NCBI RefSeq assembly: GCF_002097715.1 | Contig: NZ_CP020737.1 | Span: 124,001-188,000 of the forward strand | Direction of reading: 5' to 3' | From: Burkholderia ubonensis subsp. mesacidophila | GTDB taxonomy: Bacteria > Pseudomonadota > Gammaproteobacteria > Burkholderiales > Burkholderiaceae | DNA length: 64,000 bases | In this document: piece by piece, positions 47,213 through 55,561 of the stretch | Layout of the letters: every line of letters begins with the position of its first letter | Position numbering within the stretch: the stretch's first letter is position 1 | The notes under the pieces: generated by a model | The model's input: only the letters and a program-made list of their open reading frames with translations | Database searches by the model: none | Told to the model about the DNA's origin: nothing | Translations under genes and position numbers: made by a program

Positions 47213-47467
47213 CCCCTCTGTCCTCGATACCTGAGAGATTGCGCCGCGGGCGATGGCCCTACGAACGCGCGCCCCTTCGGTGGGCAGCCTGCCCGCGCTG
47301 CATACGCGCAGCGGGCTACTGCCGCTCTCCAGAGTGCGAAGATCGCGGCCTGCGACGTGCGCAGGCGGGATGCTTCGACGCGGCCGGTCCTTTTGCCTGA
47401 GAGTTTGCGGGTGTGCCCCTTCGGCGGCGCGACCGGCGTTTCAGCAACGCGGTCACACGCTCTCCCG
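47213..47467 (-). ncRNA. Tandem glycine riboswitch in the gcvT leader
   Basis: On the minus strand, aptamer 1 (about 47467-47383) starts GGGAGAG and contains CCGAAGGGGCA and CTCTCAGGCAAAAGGAC. Aptamer 2 (about 47334-47213) starts CTGGAGAG and contains CCGAAGGGGC and CTCTCAGGTATCGAGGAC. These are the conserved cores of two glycine aptamers joined by a short linker, 90 bp before gcvT. In other bacteria the tandem form switches gcv genes on when glycine is high. The gap 47124-47593 holds no protein gene. Confidence 0.95.
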
Positions 47468-47593
47468 ACGCGTGCGGGCGACTGTACGCGAGCCCGAAAG
47501 CCTTGTCAATTTGGGCAAATCGATGTCGCTTCGCGACAAGCGGCGGCAGGGCGCCGCCGCGTTTTTCGTCTGGCCGCGGTCGTGCGGCTGGCG

Positions 47594-47989
47594 TTACTCG
47601 CCGATCGCGCGCGCCGCGGTGTCGAGTTCCTGGTTCAGCACGCGCTGCTCGTCGCCGGACAGGCCGCCGCCGTGCTGCGCGGCCATGTCGGTCGATTCCT
47701 GGCGGATCACGTCGAGCCGGCGATGCAGCGCGGCGCCTTGCGGCGGCGGGTAATAGCCGCCGTTCACGCGCGAGTCGATCCGGCGGCCCAGGTTGTCGAT
47801 CCGGTTCTGGATCTGCTGCATCCGCTCGTACGCGACGACCTGCGGGTTGGGTTGCGGACTCACCGGCGGGCTGACCTGCGGCACGGGGCGGGGCGGCGGC
47901 GCCGGGCGACGCTGCTGCGGCTCGACGATACAGGCCGCGAGCGAGGAAACCAGGGCGCAGCATACTGCCGCGCGAATCAACCGTTGCAT
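47594..47989 (-). CDS. Small proline-rich lipoprotein
   Basis: The product has 131 residues. The signal peptide ends in the lipobox LAAC (Cys22), followed by a Pro-rich tether (RRPAPPPRPVPQVSPPVSP) and a helical tail with RMQQIQNRIDNLGRRIDSRV and NQELDTAARAIGE. It should be lipid-anchored in the envelope. I chose ATG 47989 because AGGAG lies 8 nt upstream; ATG 47995 is too close to it. Family function is unknown. Confidence 0.75.
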   Translation of the reverse strand: MQRLIRAAVCCALVSSLAACIVEPQQRRPAPPPRPVPQVSPPVSPQPNPQVVAYERMQQIQNRIDNLGRRIDSRVNGGYYPPPQGAALHRRLDVIRQESTDMAAQHGGGLSGDEQRVLNQELDTAARAIGE

Positions 47990-48168
47990 CAACATTCTCC
48001 TGACGGTGTGGTGTCGGTTTGGTGTCGGATCGACTTTTTTGAGAAACGCATCAGACAGGAGCACCGCTGACTTTCGTTCCCGCGCCATTTGTAACCGATT
48101 GTTCCGGCGAAATCGAGCGGGACGGGCAAGGTTCCACGATCGCGGCCGGCGAGGCCGGCTCAGGTCGC

Positions 48169-49221
48169 TCAGACCGGCTTGCGCACGAACGGCAGGCGCC
48201 GTCCTTCGTGCTCGCTCTGCGCGGCGAGCTCGATGATCGTCATCGCGTCGACCGCATCCTGCGGCGTGACCGGGAACGGCGCGCCTTCGCGGATCGACGC
48301 GGCGAGCGCGCGGTAGAACTCCGCGTACTGGCCGTCGAGGGTCGGCACCGGGCGCTCGGTTTCGACGTCGCCGTCGAGCATGCGCAGCACGCCGGGCAGG
48401 TTGCCGCCGCCGAACTCGACGTCGTCGGGCGTGAGGCCCGCCTTCAACTGGTCTTCCTGCGTGTCGAGCCCGAACTTCTGGTAGCTGCCGCGCGTGCCGT
48501 GCAGCGTGAAGCGCGCCGGCTCGATTGCCGACAGCGCGCTCGCGTGCAGCGCGACGTCCTTGTCCGGGTAGCCGAGCTGCAGGTGGACGAAGTCGGGTGC
48601 CGAACCGTTGTCGCGGCGGGTCTTGACGGTCGCGCTCACCGTGTCGGGCAGGCCGAACAGCGCGAGCGCCTGGTCGATCAGGTGCGGGCCGAGGTCGAGC
48701 AGCAGGCCGCCGCCGCGCGCGGCTTCCTCGCGCCAGCGCACGCGCACCTGCGGCCGGAACCGGTCGAAATGCGACGTGACATAGGTGATGCGGCCGAGCT
48801 CGCCGGATTCGACGAGGCGGCGCACGGTGAGGAAATCGCCGTCCCAGCGGCGGTTGTGGAACGGCGCGAACACGCGGCTGCGGGCGTTCGCGAGCCGCGC
48901 GAGCGCGAGCGCCTCGTCGGACGTCAGCGTCACCGGCTTGTCGACGACGACATGGCGGCCCGCATCCAGCACCCGCCGCGCGAGCGGGAAGTGCGTGTCG
49001 TTCGGCGTGGCGATCACCACGCACTCGATGTCGTCGAGGGCCAGCAGCGCGTCGAGATCGGGCACGACCCGCGCGTCCGGATACGCGGCGTGCGCGCGCT
49101 CCGGCTGCCCGGTGGCGATCGCGGCGACCTGCGTGCGGCCGCTCGCCGCGATCACCGGCGCGTGGAACGTCGCGCCGGCGAAACCGAAACCCATCAAACC
49201 AATCCTGAGCAATGACGACAT
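48169..49221 (-). CDS. Gfo/Idh/MocA family oxidoreductase
   Basis: The product has 350 residues. N-terminal Rossmann fold (RIGLMGFGFAGATFHAPVIA), the family signature VVVDKPVTLTSDEA containing the catalytic-region Lys, and RFDGDF-like NRRWDGDFLTVRRL. The C-terminal half is the substrate domain (GLLLDLGPHLIDQALALFGL). This is the YvaA/scyllo-inositol dehydrogenase-like subgroup; substrate not assigned. AAGGAATGCC precedes ATG 49221. It is a single gene on this strand. Confidence 0.9.
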   Translation of the reverse strand: MSSLLRIGLMGFGFAGATFHAPVIAASGRTQVAAIATGQPERAHAAYPDARVVPDLDALLALDDIECVVIATPNDTHFPLARRVLDAGRHVVVDKPVTLTSDEALALARLANARSRVFAPFHNRRWDGDFLTVRRLVESGELGRITYVTSHFDRFRPQVRVRWREEAARGGGLLLDLGPHLIDQALALFGLPDTVSATVKTRRDNGSAPDFVHLQLGYPDKDVALHASALSAIEPARFTLHGTRGSYQKFGLDTQEDQLKAGLTPDDVEFGGGNLPGVLRMLDGDVETERPVPTLDGQYAEFYRALAASIREGAPFPVTPQDAVDAMTIIELAAQSEHEGRRLPFVRKPV

Positions 49222-49370
49222 GGCATTCCTTGGCAACAAGCGAAACGTGAGGACGGTGCGCCATAACGGCACCATAACGGCGCGATGACGATCGGCTATT
49301 TTGGCACGACGGCGGTTTTGAATCCGGCGCGATTTTTGCGCGCGCGCACGTCAGGGGGCGAGGCGCCGGT

Positions 49371-50078
49371 TCAGTCGTCCAGCCGCTGCCGCAGCGCGGC
49401 GGCCGCCTGCGCGGCCCACGACGTGCACGCGGCCGCGCCCGGATGGAAGCCGTCGGACGCCATCAGGTGCGGCTCGAGCGGCACCGCGCACGGCAGGAAC
49501 GTGCAGCGCGGCTGCGTCGCGGCCCAGCCGGCAAGCGTCGCGTTGAGCCGCTTCGCGCGCAGGCCGAGATACCACCGCAGCGGCTGCGGCAGCGCGGGAA
49601 AGCGCTCCATCGGCGGCACCGCGGACAGGATCACGTGCTCGACCCTGAAGCGCGTGGCGAGCAGCTCGACGAGCGTCGCCTGCGCCGCGCGCCAGCGGGC
49701 CGGCGGCACGCCCGCCGTCACGTCGTTGACGCCGAGCGACGTGACGGCCGCGTCGAACGCTTCGGCCGGCTCGGCGGCGAGCTGGTCGACGAGATCCTGC
49801 GTCGTCATGCCGGTGCGCGCGAGCAGCTTCCAGCTCACCCGGCGAAACGGCGCGAGGGCGTTCGCGAGCTGCCCCGAGAGCGCGTCGCGCTGCGTCGTCA
49901 CGCCGACGCCGGCGGCGGCGGAGTCGCCGAGCACGAGCAGGCGCAGCGGCGGGCCGTCGCCGGTCACGCCGCTGCGCGGGCCGGCCGCTTCCGCGAGGCG
50001 CGGGGTGACGCGGCGCACGTAGCGTCCCTGCGCGAGCAGCAGCGGGCCGAGCGCGGCGGTGGCGAACTGGTATCCCAT
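49371..50078 (-). CDS. SGNH/GDSL hydrolase family protein
   Basis: The product has 235 residues. Catalytic Ser block: LRLLVLGDSAAAGVGV; conserved Asn block: VTSLGVNDVTAGV; catalytic Asp/His block: MASDGFHPGAAACTSWA. This is an esterase or lipase-like fold of the GDSL group. No clear signal peptide, though the start has a hydrophobic segment (ATAALGPLLLAQGRY). It is transcribed divergently from the rep helicase. Substrate unknown. Confidence 0.88.
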   Translation of the reverse strand: MGYQFATAALGPLLLAQGRYVRRVTPRLAEAAGPRSGVTGDGPPLRLLVLGDSAAAGVGVTTQRDALSGQLANALAPFRRVSWKLLARTGMTTQDLVDQLAAEPAEAFDAAVTSLGVNDVTAGVPPARWRAAQATLVELLATRFRVEHVILSAVPPMERFPALPQPLRWYLGLRAKRLNATLAGWAATQPRCTFLPCAVPLEPHLMASDGFHPGAAACTSWAAQAAAALRQRLDD

Positions 50079-50362
50079 GGTGTCGATCCGGTGGCGATCC
50101 CTATATGGATTGGGGGGCGGATGCAATTGCCTGCGGTCGCCCATTGTCGCGCAATCGCCCGCGCGCGCGCCCGAATTGGCCGAACGGACAGGGACGCACG
50201 CCCCCGTCCGCCCGCACAGCCCCGCCCGGCGCGGCTCCGGAAATCGCCGCGGCGGCCGTGTTAACATGCGCGTCCTGCCCGTGCGTCCGCATGCCCGACC
50301 CGGCACCCCGCGCGCGGCATCCTCCCGGCGTCCCGCCGTCAACCGCAACACCATCCGCAACC

Positions 50363-52453
50363 ATGTCCGCAGGCCTCAATCCCGCTCAGAACGAAGCGGT
50401 GCGCTATCTCGACGGTCCCTGCCTCGTGCTCGCCGGCGCGGGCAGCGGCAAGACCCGCGTCATCACGCAGAAGATCGCGCACCTGATCGAAGCCAAGGGC
50501 TTCGAGCCGCGCCACATCGCCGCCGTCACGTTCACCAACAAGGCGGCCGCCGAAATGCGCGAGCGCGTGTCGAAGCTGCTCGAGGGCAAGACGCTCACGA
50601 CGCCCGGCAAGGAAGGCCGCAAGGTGCCGGTGAACCAGCTCACCGTCTGCACGTTCCACTCGCTCGGCGTGCAGATCCTGCGCCAGGAGGCCGAGCACGT
50701 CGGCCTGAAGCCGCAGTTCTCGATCATGGATTCGGACGACTGCTTCGGGATGATCCAGGAGCAGATCGGCACGACCGACAAGGGCCTGATCCGCAAGATC
50801 CAGACCACCATCTCCCTGTGGAAGAACGGCCTCATCATGCCCGAGGAGGCGATGACGATCGCCGCCAACGAGGACGAGCACCAGGCCGCGCTCGTCTACC
50901 GCAACTACGTCGCGACGCTGCATGCGTACCAGGCGGTCGATTTCGACGACCTGATCCGCCTGCCCGCCGAGCTGTTCGCGCGCAACGAGCAGGTGCGCGA
51001 CCGCTGGCAGAACAAGCTGCGCTACCTGCTGATCGACGAGTACCAGGACACCAACGCGTGCCAGTACGAGCTGCTGAAGCTGCTCGCGGGCCCGCGCGCG
51101 GCGTTCACCGCGGTGGGCGACGACGACCAGGCGATCTACGGCTGGCGCGGCGCGACGCTCGAGAATCTCGCGCAGCTCGGCAAGGATTTCCCGAAGCTGC
51201 ACGTGATCAAGCTCGAGCAGAACTACCGTTCGACGGTGCGGATCCTGACCGCCGCGAACAACGTGATCGCGAACAACCCGAAGCTGTTCGAGAAGAAGCT
51301 GTGGTCCGAGCACGGGATGGGCGATTCGATCACCGTCACGCCGTGCAACGACGAGGAGCACGAGGCCGAATCGGTGGTGTTCCGGCTGTCCGCGCACAAG
51401 TTCGAGCGGCGCGCGCAGTTCCGCGACTACGCGATCCTGTATCGCGGCAACTTCCAGGCGCGGATCTTCGAGCAGGTGCTGCGGCGCGAGCGGATCCCTT
51501 ACGTGCTGTCAGGCGGCCAGTCGTTCTTCGACAAGGCCGAGATCAAGGACCTGTGCGCGTACCTGCGCCTGATCGCGAACGCCGACGACGATCCCGCGTT
51601 CATCCGCGCGATTACGACGCCGCGCCGCGGCATCGGCAACACGACGCTGGAAGCGCTCGGCTCGTTCGCGGGGCAGGCGAAGGTGTCGCTGTTCGAGGCG
51701 GTGTACATGGGCGGCATCGAGGCGCGGCTGTCCGCGCGCCAGGTCGAGCCGCTGCGGATGTTCTGCGACTTCATCCAGCGCCTGACCGAGCGCGCGGACA
51801 AGGACCCCGCGACTGTCGTGCTCGACGACATGATGGAGGCGATCCACTACGAGGCCTACCTGTACGACGCGTTCGACGAACGGCAGGCGCAGTCGAAGTG
51901 GCAGAACGTGCTCGAATTCCTCGAATGGCTGAAGCGCAAGGGCACCAAGCCCGAGGCGGCGGAGGCCGTCGACGGCGAGGCGGAAGGCTTCCACAACGCC
52001 GACGGGCTTGCCGATACCGGCAAGAACCTGCTCGGCCTGATCCAGACCGTCGCGCTGATGTCGATGCTCGAAGGCAAGGAGGAGGACCCGGATGCGGTGC
52101 GGCTGTCGACCGTGCATGCGTCGAAGGGGCTCGAGTATCCGCACGTGTTCCTGGTCGGCGTCGAGGAGGGCATCATGCCGCACCGCGGCGGCAGCGAGGA
52201 CGACGGCCCGATCGACAGCGAGCGGATCGAGGAGGAGCGCCGGCTGATGTACGTCGCGATCACGCGCGCGCAGCGCAGCCTGCACCTGAACTGGTGCAAG
52301 AAGCGCAAGCGGGCGCGCGAGACGGTCGTCTGCGAGCCGTCGCGCTTCATCCCGGAGATGGGCCTCGACGAAGCGCCGCCGCCCACGCCGGAGGAAGCGC
52401 CGATGACGCCGAAGGACCGGCTCGCGAGCCTGAAGGCGCTGCTGCAGAAGTGA
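50363..52453 (+). CDS. rep: ATP-dependent DNA helicase Rep (UvrD family)
   Basis: Superfamily-1 3'-5' helicase of 696 residues that clears protein roadblocks ahead of replication forks. Walker A is at about residues 24-31 (GAGSGKT); other motifs are FTNKAAAEMRERV, LLIDEYQDTNACQYELLKLL, VGDDDQAIYGWRGA, LEQNYRS and VHASKGLEYPHVFLVG with YVAITRAQRSLHL. The full-length alignment pattern follows E. coli Rep more closely than UvrD. ATG 50363 (MSAGLNPAQNEAVRYLDGPC) matches the family start; the frame is open upstream but not conserved. A bidirectional terminator follows. Confidence 0.95.
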   Translation: MSAGLNPAQNEAVRYLDGPCLVLAGAGSGKTRVITQKIAHLIEAKGFEPRHIAAVTFTNKAAAEMRERVSKLLEGKTLTTPGKEGRKVPVNQLTVCTFHSLGVQILRQEAEHVGLKPQFSIMDSDDCFGMIQEQIGTTDKGLIRKIQTTISLWKNGLIMPEEAMTIAANEDEHQAALVYRNYVATLHAYQAVDFDDLIRLPAELFARNEQVRDRWQNKLRYLLIDEYQDTNACQYELLKLLAGPRAAFTAVGDDDQAIYGWRGATLENLAQLGKDFPKLHVIKLEQNYRSTVRILTAANNVIANNPKLFEKKLWSEHGMGDSITVTPCNDEEHEAESVVFRLSAHKFERRAQFRDYAILYRGNFQARIFEQVLRRERIPYVLSGGQSFFDKAEIKDLCAYLRLIANADDDPAFIRAITTPRRGIGNTTLEALGSFAGQAKVSLFEAVYMGGIEARLSARQVEPLRMFCDFIQRLTERADKDPATVVLDDMMEAIHYEAYLYDAFDERQAQSKWQNVLEFLEWLKRKGTKPEAAEAVDGEAEGFHNADGLADTGKNLLGLIQTVALMSMLEGKEEDPDAVRLSTVHASKGLEYPHVFLVGVEEGIMPHRGGSEDDGPIDSERIEEERRLMYVAITRAQRSLHLNWCKKRKRARETVVCEPSRFIPEMGLDEAPPPTPEEAPMTPKDRLASLKALLQK

Positions 52454-52465
52454 CGCTGCCGGCCT

Positions 52466-52508
52466 GAAAAAACGAACCCCCGCGGTGCTCGCGCAGCGCG
52501 GGGGTTTT
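52466..52508. terminator. Bidirectional intrinsic terminator between rep and the cytochrome gene
   Basis: An 8-bp stem CCCCCGCG / CGCGGGGG with A-run before (52466-52471) and T-run after (52504-52508). It ends both convergent genes. Confidence 0.88.
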
Positions 52509-52528
52509 TCGTCGGGCCGGCCCGAGCG

Positions 52529-53419
52529 TTACTTCGCCGCGTTGACCATGTAGTCGACGGCGGCCTTCACGTCGGCGTCCGACGCATTCGACCCGCCCTT
52601 CGGCGGCATCGCGCCCTTGCCGTGCAGCGCGTAGTTGTAGACCGTGTCCATCGATTCCTTCAGCCGCGGCGCCCAGTCTTCCTTGCTGCCGAACTTCGGC
52701 GCGTTCAGCACGCCGGCCGCGTGGCACGCCTGGCAGACCTGCGTGTACAGCGCCTTGCCGGCGGACGCGGCGTCGGCGCTGGTCGGCGCGGCAGCCGGCG
52801 CTTCGCCCGCCTTCGGGATCGCGGCCATCGCGGCCTGCGCGGCGGCGATCTGGGCGCTTGCGGCCTCGGTGGCGCCCGGCGCGGGCGCGGCGCTCGCCGC
52901 CGCCGTCGCGTTGGCGGCCGGCGCGGCGGGCTCGGGGAAGTTCGCGCCGTCGTTGTTCGCCATGTACACGATCGCGCGGGCGATCTCGTAGTCGCTGTAG
53001 TCGTCCGGGCTCGTGCCGCCGCGCGGCGGCATCGCGCCCTTGCCGGCCAGCGCGGTCTTCAGCAGCGTGTCGAAGCCCTGCGAGATGCGCGGCGCCCAGT
53101 CGTCCTTGCTGCCGAACTTCGGCGCGCCCGCGGCGCCCGTGCCGTGGCAGGTCACGCACACGGCCTTGTAGACTTCCTCGCCCGTCTTGTAGGTGCGCGG
53201 CGCGTTGGCGTCCTTCACGTCGACCTGCGCGAGCGGCGCGATGCGCTTGGCCACCTGTTCGTCGGACAGCGCGTCGGTGCCCGCGCCGGAACGGAACGCA
53301 TAGTTCGCGTAGGTGGCGAACAGGATGATGACGACGATTGGAATCGCGAACGACGCGATGATGAGGCCGATCAGCTGCCGGGGCGTCTGGATGGGAGATT
53401 TGTGGGGTGCTTCGCTCAT
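52529..53419 (-). CDS. Membrane-anchored dihaem cytochrome c (c5-like)
   Basis: The product has 296 residues. One N-terminal TM helix (residues about 15-40) anchors the protein; the rest faces the periplasm. Two class-I haem motifs, CVTCH (88-92) and CQACH (229-233), each start a domain with PKFGSKDDWAPR and axial Met in GAMPPRGG / GAMPPKGG. The domains are joined by an Ala/Pro-rich linker. The tandem domains look like an internal duplication. It probably moves electrons between the bc1 complex and an oxidase. Confidence 0.93.
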   Translation of the reverse strand: MSEAPHKSPIQTPRQLIGLIIASFAIPIVVIILFATYANYAFRSGAGTDALSDEQVAKRIAPLAQVDVKDANAPRTYKTGEEVYKAVCVTCHGTGAAGAPKFGSKDDWAPRISQGFDTLLKTALAGKGAMPPRGGTSPDDYSDYEIARAIVYMANNDGANFPEPAAPAANATAAASAAPAPGATEAASAQIAAAQAAMAAIPKAGEAPAAAPTSADAASAGKALYTQVCQACHAAGVLNAPKFGSKEDWAPRLKESMDTVYNYALHGKGAMPPKGGSNASDADVKAAVDYMVNAAK

Positions 53420-53669
53420 GCGTGCCTCGTCTCCGTGAATAGGAATTGTGAGCGGTGCAACGACAAAATGGCTGTGCAAAGAAGCACGACGATTATAGAC
53501 GGAACGTTTACATCACGGCGAGCGGCGCGGCGGCGCGTGTTTACCCGCACGATCGCCGCCAGGCGGGCGATTCGCCGGCATGGTGGACGCGTCATGGGAA
53601 ACCGGGTATCCTTGTCGTCTTGCCATCCGTGGTCGGCCGGTTTTCCGGGGTCGCTCCACTGTCACACAC

Positions 53670-53745
53670 GCGCCCGTAGCTCAATGGATAGAGTACTGCC
53701 CTCCGAAGGCAGGGGTTGCTGGTTCGATCCCAGCCGGGCGCGCCA
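53670..53745 (+). tRNA. tRNA-Arg, anticodon CCG
   Basis: The cloverleaf is complete: 7-bp acceptor GCGCCCG/CGGGCGC, D-arm with TAGCTCAATGGATAGAG, anticodon loop CTCCGAA between CTGCC/GGCAG, T-loop GGTTCGATCC, discriminator G and encoded CCA. It reads CGG codons. A phage integrase starts its gene 3' of this tRNA, so the 3' end is the likely attachment site. Confidence 0.97.
53720..53745 (+). other. Presumed prophage attachment site (attL) in the tRNA-Arg 3' end
   Basis: The T-arm/CCA end of tRNA-Arg abuts the integrase gene. Tyrosine integrases of this kind use a duplicated tRNA 3' end as the core. The other copy would lie outside the window, so exact limits are not visible. Confidence 0.55.
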
Positions 53746-53793
53746 ATCGCAGTAAGGCTTTCAGCGGTATCCCTCCCTCGTCGGACAGACTCC

Positions 53794-53814
53794 TTGCAGC
53801 TAGATTGCAGCTAG
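53794..53814 (+). repeat. Tandem TTGCAGCTAG repeat next to attL
   Basis: Two exact copies of TTGCAGCTAG (53794-53803 and 53805-53814), period 11 bp, cover the integrase stop codon. Spacing of about one helical turn suggests arm-type integrase sites. Confidence 0.6.
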
Positions 53815-54876
53815 CATCGGCACCGGCTCGGCTGTCAGCGGCGTAACCCACTGCGCCAGGTGGTCGGCCGACAGGTGCGCGTAGCGCTGCACCATCTCCA
53901 TCGTTTCCCATCCGCCCAGCTCCTTGAGCACCTGGAGCGGCGTGCCGCGCTGCACGTGCCAGCTCGCCCACGTGTGCCGCAGGTCGTGCCAGCGGAAGTC
54001 GTGGATGCCCGCGCGCGCCAGCGCCTTCTTCCACGCGGCCGTCGTGGTCTGACAGACCGGCTTGCCCTGGTAGACGAACACGCTGCCGGCGCACTCGGGC
54101 GCACGCTTCATCGCGAGCTGGCGGCGCAGCACGGCGAGCGCCGTGTCCGACAGCGGCACCGTGATCGCCTTCTTCGCCTTCGCCTGGTCCGGGTGAATCC
54201 ACGCGACGCGCCGCGCGAGGTCGACCTGCGACCACTGGAGCCCGGTCACGTTCGAGCGGCGCAGGCCGGTCTCGAGGCTGAAGCGCGCCATGTCGGCCAG
54301 ATGCGCGGGCAGCTCGGCGAGCAGCCGCTCGCTTTGCGCCGGCGTCAGCCAGCGGATCCGCTTCGACACGACCTTTGCGCGCTTCGTGACCGGCGCGCGA
54401 TCCAGCCATTCCCACTCGACGGCCGCGTTCAGCACGGCCTTCAGCACGCCGAGCACGCGGCGCACCGTGGCGTCGCTGACGCGCCGGCCGGTCTCCACGA
54501 CACCGTGCCGGGTGCGCACGACGCACGGCTCCCGCCGTTTCGCGAGCGCGATCGCGTCGATGCGGTTGCGGTCGATGTCGGCCAGCGCGACGCCGGCGAG
54601 GTGCCGGTCGAGCCAGCGCAGATGCGTCTTCGACGTTTCGAGGCTCGGCAGCCCCTCGCGGTCGACGACGTAGCGGACGACCGCGTCGTTCCACATGTAG
54701 CGCGGCTTCGTGCCGAGCCGCGCCTGGTTCCACAGGTCCACCTTCAGCCGGTCGTGGAATTCCTGGGCCTGCGCTTTGTCGCGGGTGCCAGTGCTTCCCT
54801 GTATCGGCGTTCCGCCGCCAGGGGGGTACAGCTTGTATTGCCAGTTCGGGCTGGTTTTGCGTTTGTAGAGCGACAT
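53800..54876 (-). CDS. int: Phage tyrosine-type site-specific integrase
   Basis: The product has 358 residues. The catalytic set is present: Arg in ETGLRRSNVTGLQWSQVD, His-x-x-Arg in WHDLRHTWASWHVQ, and nucleophile Tyr in VQRYAHLSADHLAQWV. An N-terminal SAM-like DNA-binding domain precedes it. It integrates the prophage beside tRNA-Arg(CCG). Its 5' end overlaps the HTH/excisionase candidate in another frame. Two 10-bp direct repeats straddle the stop codon. Confidence 0.95.
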   Translation of the reverse strand: MSLYKRKTSPNWQYKLYPPGGGTPIQGSTGTRDKAQAQEFHDRLKVDLWNQARLGTKPRYMWNDAVVRYVVDREGLPSLETSKTHLRWLDRHLAGVALADIDRNRIDAIALAKRREPCVVRTRHGVVETGRRVSDATVRRVLGVLKAVLNAAVEWEWLDRAPVTKRAKVVSKRIRWLTPAQSERLLAELPAHLADMARFSLETGLRRSNVTGLQWSQVDLARRVAWIHPDQAKAKKAITVPLSDTALAVLRRQLAMKRAPECAGSVFVYQGKPVCQTTTAAWKKALARAGIHDFRWHDLRHTWASWHVQRGTPLQVLKELGGWETMEMVQRYAHLSADHLAQWVTPLTAEPVPMLAAI

Positions 54877-55184
54877 TCGTTCACTTCCTCCTGCGGTTTG
54901 CCCTGCGCCGCCCGCGGGAGCCATTCTCCGGCGAGGTAGCGCTGCAGGGCAGCGATCGAGAACATCCAGCGCTTGCCGACCTTGCGGCCCGGCAGCGCGC
55001 CGGCCTTGGCCTTCAGGCGCACCGTTTCAGGGTGTGCGCCGAGCAGGGCCGCCGCGCCGAACAGGTCGACGGTCGCCGCTTCGGTGTGCCGCGCGTCAGG
55101 GGGACAGGCAGCGCAACTCGTGGAATGGTGGCTTGCACGGGAAATGTTCATAACGCATTGATTTTCATGGATTTTGTTTGCCAT
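54744..55184 (-). CDS. Helix-turn-helix excisionase-like protein
   Basis: The product has up to 146 residues. The middle holds a MerR/excisionase-type helix-turn-helix: VDLFGAAALLGAHPETVRLK, AKAGALPGRKVGKRWMFSIA, ALQRYLAGEW. The tail after about residue 105 overlaps the integrase gene and is probably less constrained. The start is uncertain: ATG 55184 or ATG 55151; neither has a strong ribosome site. It is likely a recombination directionality factor or early regulator of the prophage. Confidence 0.7.
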   Translation of the reverse strand: MANKIHENQCVMNISRASHHSTSCAACPPDARHTEAATVDLFGAAALLGAHPETVRLKAKAGALPGRKVGKRWMFSIAALQRYLAGEWLPRAAQGKPQEEVNECRSTNAKPARTGNTSCTPLAAERRYREALAPATKRRPRNSTTG

Positions 55185-55196
55185 CAGTTGCCATCA
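55178..55196 (-). repeat. Tandem TTGCCATCA repeat over the excisionase-like start
   Basis: TTGCCATCA occurs at 55178-55186 and 55188-55196, period 10 bp. The rest of 55185-55561 has no gene; a pyrimidine/purine-rich imperfect hairpin at 55318-55361 may end the primase transcript. Confidence 0.5.
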
Positions 55197-55561
55197 TTCA
55201 GGCGTGGCGGCCCTGAAAGACTCATGGCGCGAAAAACGGGCAGCGCGTGCGACCGATGGCGACACGCGCGCGACTCGTGGCGCGCGATGCGGGCCGGTTC
55301 TCACCGCTTCCCGGTTGTCTTTCTTCTTCTTTTTCAATGAGTTGAAGAGAGAGAAGAAAAGGGCGGGCGCGGCCGGCGCGAAGCCCGGACTCGTGGCAAA
55401 AACGGCCCGACACATGGCGGATCCGGCACGACGCGCGGCGGCAGTTCGCTCAAGAATCAAGGACTTGCAAGCGGACACCCGCGAAATCCACGGCTCGCGT
55501 GCGCTGCCTGCCGGTTCCCTGCGGCGTTCCCCGCCCGCCGGCCGGTTCAGCTGATCGCGAT

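Noticed and set aside
53670..53745. Disrupted tRNA at the integration site
   Set aside because: The cloverleaf and CCA end are complete, so the tRNA remains functional.
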